From assembly GCF_001183865.1 (NCBI RefSeq), contig NZ_CP012020.1, forward strand, positions 1,054,001-1,118,000: 64,000 nucleotides of DNA, in the 5' to 3' direction. This DNA comes from Methylophilus sp. TWE2. GTDB taxonomy: Bacteria > Pseudomonadota > Gammaproteobacteria > Burkholderiales > Methylophilaceae. The stretch's first letter is position 1, and each line of letters begins with the position of its first letter. A program made the translations under genes and the position numbers. Of this stretch, positions 1 to 9,810 are shown piece after piece. A model generated the notes under the pieces. That model saw only the letters and a list, made by a program, of their open reading frames with translations, ran no database searches and was not told where the DNA came from.

Positions 1-481
1 CTTCTGGCCATTGATCGTTCAAGTAAATAATTGAGGTCAGTGTCCGTGCGCCAGGCACGGGCTGTTGCCTATGCTGGCGAAACTGGTCAATATGGGTAGC
101 GTAGCCGACAGAGCCAGCCGGATAAATGGCAAAATGGGTTTCAAATTCATCAAGTCCCATCATCAAATGCCTGTTTGCGGCTTGTTGCACCTCTTGTAAT
201 AACCCTAGGTATTGCTGAATGGCGGGATGTGGGTCATCCTTTTTCAGCCAGGCGATCTGGTCGCCGCGTAAATTGGGGTTGGTAATGGCTGATCGGCTGG
301 TGCCTGCCTGGTGCATCTGGCCTTGTTGTTGTCGTTCCAGGGCAATGGTGCGCAAAGCAAGCGTTAATTCAGCAGGTAAAAAGTCATCTATGACGCAATA
401 TGCTTGCGTTGCCAGGGTGTCTATCATGGCATCAAGCATGCCGTCTGGGAGTAAAATGGCGCGGAGGCTGGTCATTCGCAT
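1..481 (-). CDS. 2OG-Fe(II) oxygenase, SM-20/prolyl-hydroxylase type (3' end cut by window edge)
   Basis: Reading leftwards from ATG at 481 (a second in-frame ATG is at 475), about 160 codons are open to the edge of the window. The protein starts [13 protein letters not shown] and contains the stretch YCVIDDFLP, typical of the start of the double-stranded beta-helix fold, and near residue 130 ATHIDQF, the HxD iron-binding motif, followed by a [10 protein letters not shown] strand. This matches the SM-20-related proline hydroxylase-like family (cytoplasmic, Fe(II)/2-oxoglutarate dependent). The distal His and the 2OG-binding Arg lie beyond the window. The substrate cannot be inferred. It is transcribed divergently from tRNA-Val. 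The family call is fairly secure; the function is not. Confidence 0.7.
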
Positions 482-499
482 ATTATAAGCGGGATACCA

Positions 500-528
500 T
501 TGCTTAACAGAAGGCTTTCGGATAGAAT
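500..528 (+). promoter_or_regulatory. Putative sigma70 promoter of tRNA-Val
   Basis: TTGCTT at 500-505 and TAGAAT at 523-528 with a 17-nt spacer would start a transcript near 535, about 36 nt before the tRNA. This is a motif match only. It lies between the divergent oxygenase gene and the tRNA. Confidence 0.4.
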
Positions 529-570
529 GCGCAACCTTATTGATGTGCAGCAATAAGCAACCAATACTTT

Positions 571-647
571 AGTCGCGTAGCTCAGCTGGTTAGAGCACCA
601 CCTTGACATGGTGGGGGTCGATGGTTCGAGTCCATTCGCGACTACCA
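571..647 (+). tRNA. tRNA-Val(GAC)
   Basis: A complete cloverleaf can be folded by eye: acceptor arm AGTCGCG (571-577) pairs with CGCGACT (637-643), D stem GCTC/GAGC, anticodon stem CCACC/GGTGG around the loop TTGACAT, T arm with TTCGAGT. The anticodon is GAC, reading valine GUC/GUU codons. The 3' CCA (645-647) is encoded. A terminator hairpin follows directly, so it is probably a monocistronic tRNA gene. Confidence 0.95.
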
Positions 648-658
648 ATTAAATTTAA

Positions 659-690
659 AAAAGCCGTTATAATTAACGGCTTTTATTATT
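659..690 (+). terminator. Rho-independent terminator after tRNA-Val
   Basis: A nine-base perfect stem AAGCCGTTA (661-669) / TAACGGCTT (674-682) with a TAAT loop is followed by a T-rich run. It sits between tRNA-Val and thrS and separates their transcription. Confidence 0.85.
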
Positions 691-736
691 TGTGCCGTTT
701 GCAAGGCACGTGATTGATCATTTTGACGGATTAGGC

Positions 737-2659
737 ATGCCAAATATTCGATTACCCGATGGGTCTGTAAGACAGTTTGAACAAGCCGTGACAGTGGCAG
801 ATGTCGCCGCCAATATTGGTACGGGATTGGCAAAAGCTGCCTTGGCTGGCAAGGTCACGCACCCCGGGCAAGAGGCTAAACTGGTCGACACTAGCTATTT
901 GATTGAGCAGGATGTCGACCTCGCCATCATTACCGATAAAAACGATGAAGGCCTGGAGGTGATCCGTCACTCCACGGCGCACTTGCTGGCCTATGCCGTA
1001 AAAGAATTGTTCCCCGATGCGCAAGTGACGATTGGCCCGGTCATTGAAAACGGTTTTTACTATGACTTCAGCTACAAGCGCCCGTTTACGCCGGATGACC
1101 TGCTAGCCATTGAAAAGAAAATGGCAGAACTGGCGAAAAAAGACGAAAAAGTCGAACGCAAAGTCCTGCCGCGTGATGAAGCCGTGGCTTACTTCAAAAG
1201 CATCAACGAGCATTACAAAGCCGAGATTATTGCCAGTATTCCTAGTAATGAAGATGTGTCTTTGTATTCTGAAGGAAACTTCACCGATTTGTGTCGTGGT
1301 CCGCACGTGCCGAATACCGGCAAGCTGAAGGCATTTAAGTTGATGAAATTGGCTGGTGCTTACTGGCGTGGCGACAGTAATAATGAAATGCTGCAACGTG
1401 TGTACGGCACTGCCTGGCGTAACAAGGATGAGCTGGAAGCTTATTTGCACATGCTGGAAGAAGCGGAAAAGCGCGACCACCGTAAACTGGGTAAGCAACT
1501 CGATTTCTTCCATATGCAAGACGATGCGCCTGGTATGGTGTTCTGGCACCCTAAAGGCTGGAGCATCTGGCAAGAGGTTGAGCAGTATATGCGCAACAAG
1601 TTTAAAGAATACGGTTACGACGAAGTACGCACGCCAACGGTGATGGACAAGACACTGTGGGAGAAGTCAGGTCACTGGCAGAACTACCATGACAATATGT
1701 TCACTACTAAATCGGAAAACCGCGATTACGCCGTCAAGCCGATGAACTGTCCTGGCCATATCCAGATTTTTAACAGCACATTGCATAGTTATCGCGATTT
1801 GCCGTTGCGACTGGCTGAATTTGGTTCCTGTCACCGTAATGAGCCTTCTGGTTCCCTGCATGGCCTTATGCGCGTGCGTGGTTTTACGCAGGATGATGCG
1901 CATATTTTCTGTACCGAAAACCAGGTCGAAGCCGAAGTGGCGGATTTCATCAAGATGCTGTATTCGGTCTACCAGGATTTTGGTTTTAACGATGTACTGG
2001 TGAAATTGTCTACCCGCCCGGAAAAGCGCGTCGGTAGCGATGACGTATGGGATAAAGCCGAAGCAGCACTGGCAGCGGCGCTGGACCAGAATGGCCTGAA
2101 GTATGACTTGCAGCCAGGTGAGGGCGCATTTTATGGCCCGAAAATTGAATTCACGCTCAAAGATTCGCTCGGCCGTTTGTGGCAATGCGGCACCATTCAA
2201 CTCGATTTCAATCTGCCGGTACGCCTGGGGGCAGAATATGTGGATGAAGACAATACCCGCAAACATCCGGTCATGCTGCATCGAGCGATTGTTGGCTCCA
2301 TGGAGCGTTTCCTGGGGATTCTGATTGAAAACTTTGCTGGCGCGATGCCAACCTGGCTGGCGCCGGTACAGGTCATGGTGCTCAATATTTCTGATAATCA
2401 AGCCGATTACGTACGCCAAGTAGTTGAAAGATTGAAGAAAAATGGCATTCGATGTGATTTTGACTTGAGAAATGAGAAGATTACCTATAAAATACGCGAA
2501 CATAGTTTGCACAAGTTGCCTTATTTGATTGTTGTAGGCGATAAGGAAATGCAAAATGGTCAAGTGGCCGTACGTACCAGAAAAGGCGAAGATCTGGGTG
2601 TGATGTCAGTAGATGCGTTTGTTGCGCAGATACAGCAAGATATCCAAAACCGGGTCTAA
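737..2659 (+). CDS. thrS: Threonyl-tRNA synthetase
   Basis: Charges tRNA-Thr with threonine in the cytoplasm. The 640-residue protein has the family's usual length and order: TGS domain (about 1-62, starting [10 protein letters not shown]), editing domain with HSTAH (H78, H82), class II catalytic core with the zinc-cysteine segment NCPGH, the motif 2 region [12 protein letters not shown] and motif 3, then the anticodon-binding domain. An in-frame ATG at 692 would add 15 residues not found in the family and begins right behind the tRNA terminator. ATG 737 gives the expected N-terminus, so it was chosen. It is the first gene of the thrS-infC-rpmI-rplT-pheST group, as in many proteobacteria. Confidence 0.97.
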   Translation: MPNIRLPDGSVRQFEQAVTVADVAANIGTGLAKAALAGKVTHPGQEAKLVDTSYLIEQDVDLAIITDKNDEGLEVIRHSTAHLLAYAVKELFPDAQVTIGPVIENGFYYDFSYKRPFTPDDLLAIEKKMAELAKKDEKVERKVLPRDEAVAYFKSINEHYKAEIIASIPSNEDVSLYSEGNFTDLCRGPHVPNTGKLKAFKLMKLAGAYWRGDSNNEMLQRVYGTAWRNKDELEAYLHMLEEAEKRDHRKLGKQLDFFHMQDDAPGMVFWHPKGWSIWQEVEQYMRNKFKEYGYDEVRTPTVMDKTLWEKSGHWQNYHDNMFTTKSENRDYAVKPMNCPGHIQIFNSTLHSYRDLPLRLAEFGSCHRNEPSGSLHGLMRVRGFTQDDAHIFCTENQVEAEVADFIKMLYSVYQDFGFNDVLVKLSTRPEKRVGSDDVWDKAEAALAAALDQNGLKYDLQPGEGAFYGPKIEFTLKDSLGRLWQCGTIQLDFNLPVRLGAEYVDEDNTRKHPVMLHRAIVGSMERFLGILIENFAGAMPTWLAPVQVMVLNISDNQADYVRQVVERLKKNGIRCDFDLRNEKITYKIREHSLHKLPYLIVVGDKEMQNGQVAVRTRKGEDLGVMSVDAFVAQIQQDIQNRV

Positions 2660-2691
2660 TTTCTGGTATTCGTGCGGCTTTGTTTATTGTT

Positions 2692-2705
2692 AGGGGATTG
2701 TTATA
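2692..2705 (+). promoter_or_regulatory. infC: infC ribosome-binding site with non-AUG start codon
   Basis: The purine run AGGGGA (2692-2697) precedes the in-frame codons ATT (2697), GTT (2700) and ATA (2703). An in-frame TAG at 2691-2693 closes the frame just upstream, and no ATG, GTG or TTG occurs before codon 2754. Six nucleotides separate GGGG from ATA 2703 but none separates it from ATT 2697, so ATA is the better-spaced start. E. coli infC uses AUU, through which IF3 represses its own translation; an AUA or AUU start here would allow the same control. Confidence 0.6.
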
Positions 2706-3269
2706 GCTCAGGATAAAGATACACGCATCAATGGCGATATTACAGCGCCGCAAGTGCGTTTGATTGGTGTAGATGGCGAACCGTTAGGCGTGATGAGCCT
2801 CAAAGAGGCCTTTGCCAAAGCGGAAGAAGCTGATATTGATATTGTTGAAATTGCGCCAAATGCTGCACCACCTGTGTGCCGTTTGATGGATTATGGCAAA
2901 TTCAAATACGCCGAGAGCAAGCGTCTGCACGAGCAAAAACTGAAACAAAAACAGGTGCAAATTAAAGAGGTCAAATTCAGACCCGGCACCGATGACGGCG
3001 ATTACAATATTAAATTACGCAACATCATCCGTTTTTTGGGTGATGGCGATAAAGCAAAAATTACTTTGCGTTTCCGTGGTCGCGAAATTACGCATCAGGA
3101 ATTTGGTTTGGCTTTGTTAAAACGCCTGGAGGCAGATTTAACAGAGCATGCATTGGTGGAGCAATATCCAAAAATGGAAGGCCGCCAAATGGTGATGGTG
3201 TTGGCGCCAGCGAAGAAAGTGGTGCCTGTTGCCAAAAAAGCTGAAAAAGCCGCACCAAGCGAAGAATAA
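2703..3269 (+). CDS. infC: Translation initiation factor IF-3 (non-AUG start)
   Basis: Binds the 30S subunit, prevents premature 50S joining and discriminates against non-canonical start codons. The family N-terminal motif RINGDI and the segment [21 protein letters not shown] are present, followed by the C-terminal domain with [10 protein letters not shown] and [10 protein letters not shown]. Starting at the first standard codon (GTG 2754) would delete the conserved RINGDI motif and leave 171 residues. Starting at ATA 2703 gives about 188 residues, near the usual 180. It lies 43 nt behind thrS. The exact initiator (ATA 2703 or ATT 2697) is inferred from spacing. Confidence 0.92.
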   Translation: MAQDKDTRINGDITAPQVRLIGVDGEPLGVMSLKEAFAKAEEADIDIVEIAPNAAPPVCRLMDYGKFKYAESKRLHEQKLKQKQVQIKEVKFRPGTDDGDYNIKLRNIIRFLGDGDKAKITLRFRGREITHQEFGLALLKRLEADLTEHALVEQYPKMEGRQMVMVLAPAKKVVPVAKKAEKAAPSEE

Positions 3270-3293
3270 AGTTTTAGTAATAAAAAGTTTTTT

Positions 3294-3329
3294 GGAGTAA
3301 TACGGCTAAATTGGCTGCCTAGTTACTCT
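3294..3329 (+). promoter_or_regulatory. Leader hairpin before rpmI, candidate autoregulatory site
   Basis: In the 85-nt infC-rpmI gap, GAGTAA (3295-3300) pairs with TTACTC (3323-3328). An inner GGC (3304-3306) / GCC (3317-3319) helix is stacked beyond a small internal loop. In E. coli and Bacillus, ribosomal protein L20 represses this operon by binding a leader structure. This hairpin is a candidate equivalent; no match to a known L20 leader model was tested. Confidence 0.35.
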
Positions 3330-3354
3330 CTATTTAACCTCTAAGGAGAAAAAA

Positions 3355-3552
3355 ATGCCAAAGATGAAGACAAAGAGCAGCGCAAAAAAGCGCTTTAAGT
3401 TCTTGGGTAACGGTAAAGTGAAGCGTACACACTCTCACTTGCGCCACATCCTCACCAAGAAAACTACCAAGCAAAAACGTAAACTGCGCGGTACTGCAAT
3501 TATTTCTGCGACCGACGTGAAACGCGTTCGCGCAATGATGCCAACACAATAA
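3355..3552 (+). CDS. rpmI: 50S ribosomal protein L35
   Basis: This 65-residue, strongly basic protein begins [15 protein letters not shown] and has the L35 signature [19 protein letters not shown]. It is a late-assembly component of the large ribosomal subunit. A clear ribosome-binding site (AAGGAG) lies 6-8 nt upstream. It sits between infC and rplT, the usual order, and is separated from rplT by 10 nt, so the two are certainly co-translated. Confidence 0.97.
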   Translation: MPKMKTKSSAKKRFKFLGNGKVKRTHSHLRHILTKKTTKQKRKLRGTAIISATDVKRVRAMMPTQ

Positions 3553-3562
3553 GGAGACCGAC

Positions 3563-3922
3563 ATGCCTAGAGTAAAACGTGGTGTCATCGCACGCGCAAA
3601 ACACAAAAAAGTTTTAAATGCTGCTAAAGGTTATCGTGGTCGTCGTAAGAACGTTTACCGCGTTGCCAAACAGGCGGTGATGAAAGCCGGTCAATACGCA
3701 TACCGTGACCGTCGTCAGAAAAAACGTCAATTCCGCGCATTGTGGATTGCTCGTATTAACGCGGCAGCCCGTGAAGCTGGTTTGACATACAGCCGTTTCA
3801 TGAACGGTCTGAAAAAATCTGCGGTTGAAGTTGACCGTAAAGTATTGGCTGATCTGGCCGTGTTTGACAAAGCTGCTTTTGCCAAATTTGTAGAATTGGC
3901 TAAAACAGGTTTAAGCGCCTAA
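3563..3922 (+). CDS. rplT: 50S ribosomal protein L20
   Basis: The 119-residue protein begins [18 protein letters not shown], the invariant L20 N-terminus, and carries the basic rRNA-binding extension and the globular C-terminal domain ending [10 protein letters not shown]. It is essential for early 50S assembly and, in E. coli and Bacillus, is also a translational repressor of its own operon. The ribosome-binding site AAGGAG lies just upstream. A strong terminator follows, so part of the transcription stops before pheS. Confidence 0.97.
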   Translation: MPRVKRGVIARAKHKKVLNAAKGYRGRRKNVYRVAKQAVMKAGQYAYRDRRQKKRQFRALWIARINAAAREAGLTYSRFMNGLKKSAVEVDRKVLADLAVFDKAAFAKFVELAKTGLSA

Positions 3923-3933
3923 TCAGACCTACC

Positions 3934-3964
3934 AAAAAAAGAGGCTGCGGCCTCTTTTTTTATT
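3934..3964 (+). terminator. Rho-independent terminator between rplT and pheS
   Basis: AAAAAAAGAGGC (about 3934-3944) folds with GCCTCTTTTTTT around a TGCG loop, giving a GC-rich stem flanked by A and T runs. It separates rplT from pheS (start 3997) and could act as a partial terminator or attenuator for pheST. No leader peptide rich in Phe codons was seen in the 74-nt gap. Confidence 0.85.
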
Positions 3965-3978
3965 TTAATGTGACTTAA

Positions 3979-4998
<1,020 letters not shown>

Positions 4999-5049
4999 TT
5001 CAAGCGCCAGCACACTTTAAATACCGAATTTATACAGGGTTAGATACAT

Positions 5050-7398
5050 ATGCAGTTCTCTGAACAATGGTTACGTTCCATGGTGAATCCGTCACTGGAT
5101 ACCGAGCAACTTGGTCACGCATTGACCATGGCCGGCCTAGAGGTGGAAGAGTTGACCCCGGTAGCTCCTGCGTTTAGCCGTGTCGTTGTGGCAGAAATCC
5201 TGGAAGCGGCCAAACATCCGGATGCGGACCGTTTGCAGGTATGCAAGGTGAAAGTAGGCGAAGAGGTATTGCAGATTGTATGTGGTGCGCCAAACGCGAG
5301 AGCAGGGCTGAAAGCACCGTGTGCGCTGGTGGGCGCTGAGCTGCCAGGCATCCAGATCAAACAGGCCAAGGTACGTGGCGTAGAGTCTTTTGGCATGATG
5401 TGCTCAGCCAAAGAGCTGGGGATTGCCACTGAAGCGAACGGCATTCTGGAGCTACCGGCAGACGCGCCAGTGGGCCAGGATATCCGTGAGTATCTGGATT
5501 TGAATGACAGTACTTATACTTTGAAGCTCACCCCTAACCGTGCGGATTGCCTGAGCATTGTCGGCATTGCGCGAGATGTGGTGGCGATGACGGGTGCGCC
5601 CATGACGGCCCCAGACATCAAATCCGCCGCAGTCACAAGCCATTTGAGTAAAGCAGTCACGCTGCAAGCCAAAGATGCTTGTCCAGCCTATTATGGTCGC
5701 GTGATTGAGGGTGTAAATGCGCAAGCTTTAACCCCTGACTGGATGATTCGTCGCTTGGAGCGTAGCGGCATTCGCAGTATCAGCGCATTGGTGGATATCA
5801 CCAATTATGTATTGCTCGAGCTGGGCCAGCCTATGCATGCCTTTGATTTAAACCTGCTGCAAGGCGATATCCAAGTGCGTTTTGCCCAAGCCGGTGAAAA
5901 GCTGGCTTTATTGAATGATTCAGAAATCACGCTCAAAACCGATGACCTGGTGATCGCAGACAGCCAGGGTCCAGTTGCCTTGGCGGGCATCATGGGCGGC
6001 AAGCCGACTTCTGTCACGGACGCGACACAAGCCATTTTCCTTGAAAGTGCGTTCTTCACGCCGGATGTGATGGCTGGCAAAGCACGCCGCTTGGGTTTGA
6101 GCACCGATTCCTCATACCGTTTTGAGCGGGGCGTCGATTTTGGCAACACCTTGAATGCACTTGAGCGCGCGACAGCGCTGGTATTAGATATTTGTGGCGG
6201 CCAGGCAGGTGCTGTTACCGCTGTAACGGCGCAATTACCGGTACGCAAACAAGTTACTCTACGCCATGCTTATCTGGTCTCTATTCTGGGGATTGAGGTC
6301 AGCCTGACACAGGTTGGACAGTTGCTGACTCAGTTGGGCTTTGCCTACACCGAAACCAACGGCGTATTTGAGGTGAGCGCTCCCAGCTTCCGTTTTGATA
6401 TTGCCCGTGAAGAGGACCTCATTGAAGAGGTCGCCCGCCTGCACGGTTATGAACATATTCCCGCACTGACACCCGTCGCGCCGCAAGCCATGCTGGTTGC
6501 GCCAGAGGCTGCACGTAGCAAGCACTGGTTGCGCGATCTCATGGCCAATCAAGGCTACCAAGAAGTGGTGACGTACAGCTTTGTCGATGCGAGCTGGGAA
6601 CGTGATTTGTATGGCAACAGCCAGCCAATTACGCTCAAGAATCCGATCGCCAGCAACCTGAGTGTCATGCGCTCTGGCTTGTGGGGCGGCTTGCTTGATG
6701 CGCTTGATTACAACCTCAAACGCCAGCAAACCCGTGCCATGTTGTTTGAGCTCGGGGCGAGATATGAAAAAGGGGCGCAAGGCTTTGTTGAAACCTTGAC
6801 CTTATCTGGCCTCGTCTATGGCAGTGTGCAGCCTGAGCAGTGGGCCGCAGAAGCCCGTGCCTTTGATTTTTATGATGCCAAAGCCCATGTCGAAGCATTG
6901 TTTGCGCAGCCTGTGCGCTTTGTGGTCGAGCAGCATCCTGCCTTACACCCAGGCCAGACGGCCCGTATTTACCTGGGTGACAAAGCAGTAGGCTGGTTAG
7001 GTAAATTGCACCCGCAATGGCAGCAGCAGTATGGCCTGACCAGTGCCTGTTATCTGTTTGAAGTAGACGCGGATGCCGCGTTGGCAACACAAGTGCCAGT
7101 CTATTCAGAGGTCAGCAAATTCTTGCCGGTGCGTCGCGATCTGGCCGTCATCGTTGATCAAAATACCTCGGCACAAACCATGATTGATGCCATTATTTCT
7201 GAGCAAATTCCACAACTGCAAACAGTGAAATTGTTCGATGTTTATCATGGTAAAGGTGTGCCCGAAAACAAAAAAAGCCTTGCATTTCTTGTACTTATGC
7301 AAGATACTTGCAAGACCATGGTCGATGAGGAAGTCGATACCATCGTGGCACGAATCCTCAACAACTGGTCATCCAATTTTGCTGCATCACTCAGGTAA
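5050..7398 (+). CDS. pheT: Phenylalanyl-tRNA synthetase beta subunit
   Basis: The 782-residue partner of PheS forms the structural half of the enzyme and carries the editing site that hydrolyses Tyr-tRNA-Phe. Domains in order: an N-terminal EMAP-like tRNA-binding domain (about 40-150, with [13 protein letters not shown] and CGAPNARAG), the B3/B4 editing domain (about 210-390, with [19 protein letters not shown]), the B5 domain (about 400-470), a catalytic-like domain, and the C-terminal ferredoxin-fold anticodon-binding domain (about 690-782, starting [14 protein letters not shown]). Full length. Followed by ihfA after 80 nt, the same order as in E. coli. Confidence 0.97.
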   Translation: MQFSEQWLRSMVNPSLDTEQLGHALTMAGLEVEELTPVAPAFSRVVVAEILEAAKHPDADRLQVCKVKVGEEVLQIVCGAPNARAGLKAPCALVGAELPGIQIKQAKVRGVESFGMMCSAKELGIATEANGILELPADAPVGQDIREYLDLNDSTYTLKLTPNRADCLSIVGIARDVVAMTGAPMTAPDIKSAAVTSHLSKAVTLQAKDACPAYYGRVIEGVNAQALTPDWMIRRLERSGIRSISALVDITNYVLLELGQPMHAFDLNLLQGDIQVRFAQAGEKLALLNDSEITLKTDDLVIADSQGPVALAGIMGGKPTSVTDATQAIFLESAFFTPDVMAGKARRLGLSTDSSYRFERGVDFGNTLNALERATALVLDICGGQAGAVTAVTAQLPVRKQVTLRHAYLVSILGIEVSLTQVGQLLTQLGFAYTETNGVFEVSAPSFRFDIAREEDLIEEVARLHGYEHIPALTPVAPQAMLVAPEAARSKHWLRDLMANQGYQEVVTYSFVDASWERDLYGNSQPITLKNPIASNLSVMRSGLWGGLLDALDYNLKRQQTRAMLFELGARYEKGAQGFVETLTLSGLVYGSVQPEQWAAEARAFDFYDAKAHVEALFAQPVRFVVEQHPALHPGQTARIYLGDKAVGWLGKLHPQWQQQYGLTSACYLFEVDADAALATQVPVYSEVSKFLPVRRDLAVIVDQNTSAQTMIDAIISEQIPQLQTVKLFDVYHGKGVPENKKSLAFLVLMQDTCKTMVDEEVDTIVARILNNWSSNFAASLR

Positions 7399-7478
7399 TC
7401 GTTTGGGTAAAACCAAGGATAACAGTTGATACAACACAAGCGTCATCTCGCATAATAAGAAGGTTCAGGGGATCGTTA

Positions 7479-7793
7479 ATGACACTCACAAAAGCTGACT
7501 TGGCCGATTTGTTGTTTGAACAAGTCGGGCTGAACAAGCGTGAAGCCAAGGACATGGTAGAAGCGTTTTTCGAAGAAGTCCGTAATGCACTGGAACAAGG
7601 TGACAGCGTCAAGCTGTCTGGTTTTGGTAACTTTGAATTGCGTACTAAATCCGAGCGTCCTGGCCGCAACCCAAAAACTGGCGAAGAAATTCCAATTTCT
7701 GCACGTCGTGTAGTGACTTTCCACGCCAGCCAAAAATTAAAATTGCGCGTAGAAGAACACTACGCCGAACAACCTTTGCAAGCACAAGCCTGA
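7479..7793 (+). CDS. ihfA: Integration host factor subunit alpha
   Basis: Small nucleoid protein that pairs with IhfB and bends DNA at specific sites, affecting transcription, replication and site-specific recombination. The 104 residues begin [18 protein letters not shown]. The DNA-clamp arm shows GFGNFELR and the minor-groove-inserting [12 protein letters not shown] segment with its conserved Pro. Position directly behind pheT is the classical arrangement, in which ihfA shares the pheST transcript. The gene 14 nt downstream (MerR family) is the usual betaproteobacterial neighbour. Confidence 0.96.
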   Translation: MTLTKADLADLLFEQVGLNKREAKDMVEAFFEEVRNALEQGDSVKLSGFGNFELRTKSERPGRNPKTGEEIPISARRVVTFHASQKLKLRVEEHYAEQPLQAQA

Positions 7794-7807
7794 TCTGATT
7801 CGACGAC

Positions 7808-8236
7808 ATGCTAGACACGCAAAAAGTCACCTTGCCGCCTATCCCTGCCAAACGCTATTTCACGATTGGTGAAGTCAGCGAGTTGTGTGGGGTCAAGCCG
7901 CACGTATTGCGTTATTGGGAGCAGGAGTTTACGCAACTCAAACCCGTCAAGCGTCGTGGCAATCGCCGCTACTACCAGCATCATGAGGTTTTACTGATTC
8001 GCAAGATCCGTGAATTGCTGTACGAGCAAGGCTTTACTATCAGTGGCGCCCGTAACCGCCTGGATGGTGTGGATGAAAAGGCAGAAAAACCACGTACTAC
8101 CCAAGAAGTTGCTTCAACACCTCGTGCAAATGCGCCATCTCTCATGTCTGAAGAGATCCAATTCCCGGCCGTGGATGTGGTAGCCCTCAGAGAACAAATT
8201 CAACAGATCCTGCAACTCCTCAAAGTACCCACCTAA
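7808..8236 (+). CDS. MerR-family transcriptional regulator
   Basis: The 142-residue protein has an N-terminal winged helix-turn-helix (about 17-85) with YFTIGEVSELCGV and VLRYWEQEF, and the RRGNRRYY wing segment typical of the MerR superfamily. The C-terminal part is short and lacks a cysteine cluster, so it is not a classical metal sensor. The same gene follows ihfA in most beta- and gammaproteobacteria. Its target is unknown. It is co-transcribed with ihfA (14-nt gap) and ends before a strong terminator. Confidence 0.9.
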   Translation: MLDTQKVTLPPIPAKRYFTIGEVSELCGVKPHVLRYWEQEFTQLKPVKRRGNRRYYQHHEVLLIRKIRELLYEQGFTISGARNRLDGVDEKAEKPRTTQEVASTPRANAPSLMSEEIQFPAVDVVALREQIQQILQLLKVPT

Positions 8237-8253
8237 GTAGATTGCAAGCCATT

Positions 8254-8293
8254 AAAACCGCATATTCTGCTTAGCGAATATGCGGTTTTGCTT
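8254..8293 (+). terminator. Rho-independent terminator of the ihfA-merR transcript
   Basis: A 14-bp perfect stem (8254-8267 with 8276-8289) around the loop TGCTTAGC ends in a TTTTGCTTT tract. The right arm overlaps the presumed promoter spacer of tRNA-Pro, so termination and tRNA promoter DNA share bases. Confidence 0.88.
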
Positions 8294-8299
8294 TATAAT
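8271..8299 (+). promoter_or_regulatory. Putative sigma70 promoter of tRNA-Pro
   Basis: A perfect TATAAT lies at 8294-8299, about 40 nt before the tRNA. The best -35 at 17-nt spacing is the weak TTAGCG (8271-8276), which lies inside the terminator loop of the upstream operon. The -10 box is convincing; the -35 is not. Confidence 0.5.
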
Positions 8300-8339
8300 G
8301 CAGCCTTCTTTTCGAGTGGGTTTCTGCTCGAGTCAAACG

Positions 8340-8417
<78 letters not shown>

Positions 8418-8694
8418 ATTTCTTTTCAAAGCCATCCAATAGAATTCGTAGACAGCCTTTAAACAAGTTTATAAAGCCATTTGTGTATCAATGCTATCCA
8501 ATACAGTCCATTGATATCCATGGTTAAGTTGGGGTAACTTAGGGGGTAAAACAGCTTGCGCAGTGGAAGTTATTCCTAAATAGCACTGACGGATACAACT
8601 TGCAGCAATTCACAACTAACTGCTAGACATAGAAGCTTTATGATGAAAAGGCTTGTTTAAATTTATTCTGCCAAACTAGGGTAAGCGGACGCGA
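8418..8694. other. Gene-free stretch behind tRNA-Pro with repeat motifs, possible relic of an integration site
   Basis: No gene is apparent. Visible structure: an 8-bp inverted repeat TATCAATG (8486-8493) / CATTGATA (8509-8516); the octamer ATCCAATA occurring twice, 61 nt apart; and two GGGGTAA motifs (8531-8537 and 8543-8549) with a 12-nt period. Sequence of the form GGGGTAA-n-GGGGGTAA is familiar from the regions between tRNA attachment sites and tyrosine-integrase genes, but no integrase is present, so a relic is only a suggestion. Confidence 0.3.
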
Positions 8695-9096
8695 TTATTT
8701 ACGTTTTAGCTGCTCTAAGAATTTATCACCGGCTGTATGATTTTCCTCATACATTCTATCCAGCCTTTTATTCAAAGCATCACACTTGTCTTTTAATTTC
8801 TCGGCTTCCTCTAAACCATCATTTAAATGCGCTATTAAGTAATCATGTTTTTCAGATTTCTGATGTGGCGTTAATCGCTTATCCTTTGAAGCGGCATCCA
8901 TTTCCGCTATTCGGTTTAATCTTGCATTTGATTTCGCTGAATATTCAGCACAGATAATTTCTTGCTCAGCTTCTGTTTTTTTTATTTCTGCTTTAGAAAA
9001 CGGCAGTGCTTTTTCATAAGTATTCGTTGTGGTGATTGATTGCTTGGCACATGATACTGTTAATAAAGCAGCCAGAAAAATGATTACTCTTATCAA
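8695..9096 (-). CDS. Small putative lipoprotein, function unknown
   Basis: 133 residues. The N-terminus MIRVIIFLAALLTVSCAK is a lipoprotein signal peptide with the lipobox TVSC (Cys 16). The mature part is highly charged and predicted helical, rich in Glu and Lys, with heptad-like stretches (about 75-130), so a coiled coil is likely. Not recognised as a named family. The gene stands alone in an AT-rich patch behind tRNA-Pro and has a different base composition from the core genes around it, which suggests accessory DNA. Confidence 0.65.
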   Translation of the reverse strand: MIRVIIFLAALLTVSCAKQSITTTNTYEKALPFSKAEIKKTEAEQEIICAEYSAKSNARLNRIAEMDAASKDKRLTPHQKSEKHDYLIAHLNDGLEEAEKLKDKCDALNKRLDRMYEENHTAGDKFLEQLKRK

Positions 9097-9250
9097 AATG
9101 TACCTCAGCGTCTACTCGCTTATTTGCAATATGGATTGTGGAGTAATTGGCTTAAAAATCAAAGCGGTGTTTAGGTGACGTATTGCGTGAGTCTAAGGTG
9201 CGTGACACATGACCTTGTAATGATAGTACGTGATGTATTCAAAAAACCAG

Positions 9251-9430
9251 TTAATCATTTTCCGGTTTGTAGGTGCGTTTATCTTTTTGCGCCCGCTCGT
9301 TAACACGTATTGCTAACAGGCATCCGGCTGCGATGACCACTGCTGTGATAGGCTTATAACCAGGATCGGTCAATGTCCAGATAAGGGAACCTAAGAGTGC
9401 TGTCGCCAACAATAATTTGAGAGCTACCAT
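9251..9430 (-). CDS. Small two-helix membrane protein, function unknown
   Basis: 59 residues read from ATG at 9430 to TAA at 9251-9253, with an excellent ribosome-binding site (AGGAGA, six nucleotides before the start). The sequence has a hydrophobic helix at about 2-21 (ALKLLLATALLGSLIW), a short turn with DPGYKP, and a second helix at about 27-42 (ITAVVIAAGCLLAIRV), then a charged tail. It is probably an inner-membrane microprotein with both ends on the same side. No homologue is recognised. Confidence 0.6.
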   Translation of the reverse strand: MVALKLLLATALLGSLIWTLTDPGYKPITAVVIAAGCLLAIRVNERAQKDKRTYKPEND

Positions 9431-9608
9431 TGTGTCTCCTTAACTGATGAGGTTGGAGTTAAAAACGCTATATTTGTATATCGATCCGTAAAATACATCA
9501 AAGTTTCTAGTTATTTTTTTCGGCTATTCATTCGAGCGGGTAAAAGTATCTTGTGGACTGCTTGCTTTATATAATGAAGACTTTAATGTTTAATCTATAG
9601 CGAATCAT

Positions 9609-9716
9609 ATGAAGACAATAATCGTGGCAATTACTGTACTTGGTCTTTTGTTACCTGGATGTGTCGTTGTGCGCGACCATTGCCCGCCTGGACAGGCTAA
9701 GAAAGGCAATTGCTGA
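9609..9716 (+). CDS. 35-residue lipoprotein with C-terminal CPPGQAKKGNC motif
   Basis: ATG 9609 to TGA 9716. The signal peptide MKTIIVAITVLGLLLPGC ends in a lipobox (LPGC, Cys 18), leaving a mature lipopeptide of only 18 residues that ends DHCPPGQAKKGNC. The HCPPGQAKKGxC ending is familiar from short proteobacterial lipoproteins of unknown function, which supports its being real despite the size. The two remaining cysteines could form a disulfide in the periplasm. Confidence 0.6.
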   Translation: MKTIIVAITVLGLLLPGCVVVRDHCPPGQAKKGNC

Positions 9717-9810
9717 TTTTCCCAACGAGAATCTGCTGTTTGTGAGGGGTGGATGCCTCAATAGGGAGGCAGCTTGGGCTTATACTCCCGTCGCCTAAGT
9801 GTAACGGCTG

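Noticed and set aside
219..488. Open plus-strand frame of 89 codons near the left edge
   Set aside because: It is antisense to the 2OG-Fe(II) oxygenase gene, which has the HxD motif and a good reading.
1667..2563. Minus-strand frame of 298 codons opposite thrS
   Set aside because: It lies entirely inside thrS, has no ribosome-binding site or motif, and thrS is certain.
8418..8694. A complete integrated element behind tRNA-Pro
   Set aside because: No integrase, and no duplicate of the tRNA 3' end was found by eye; kept only as a possible relic.
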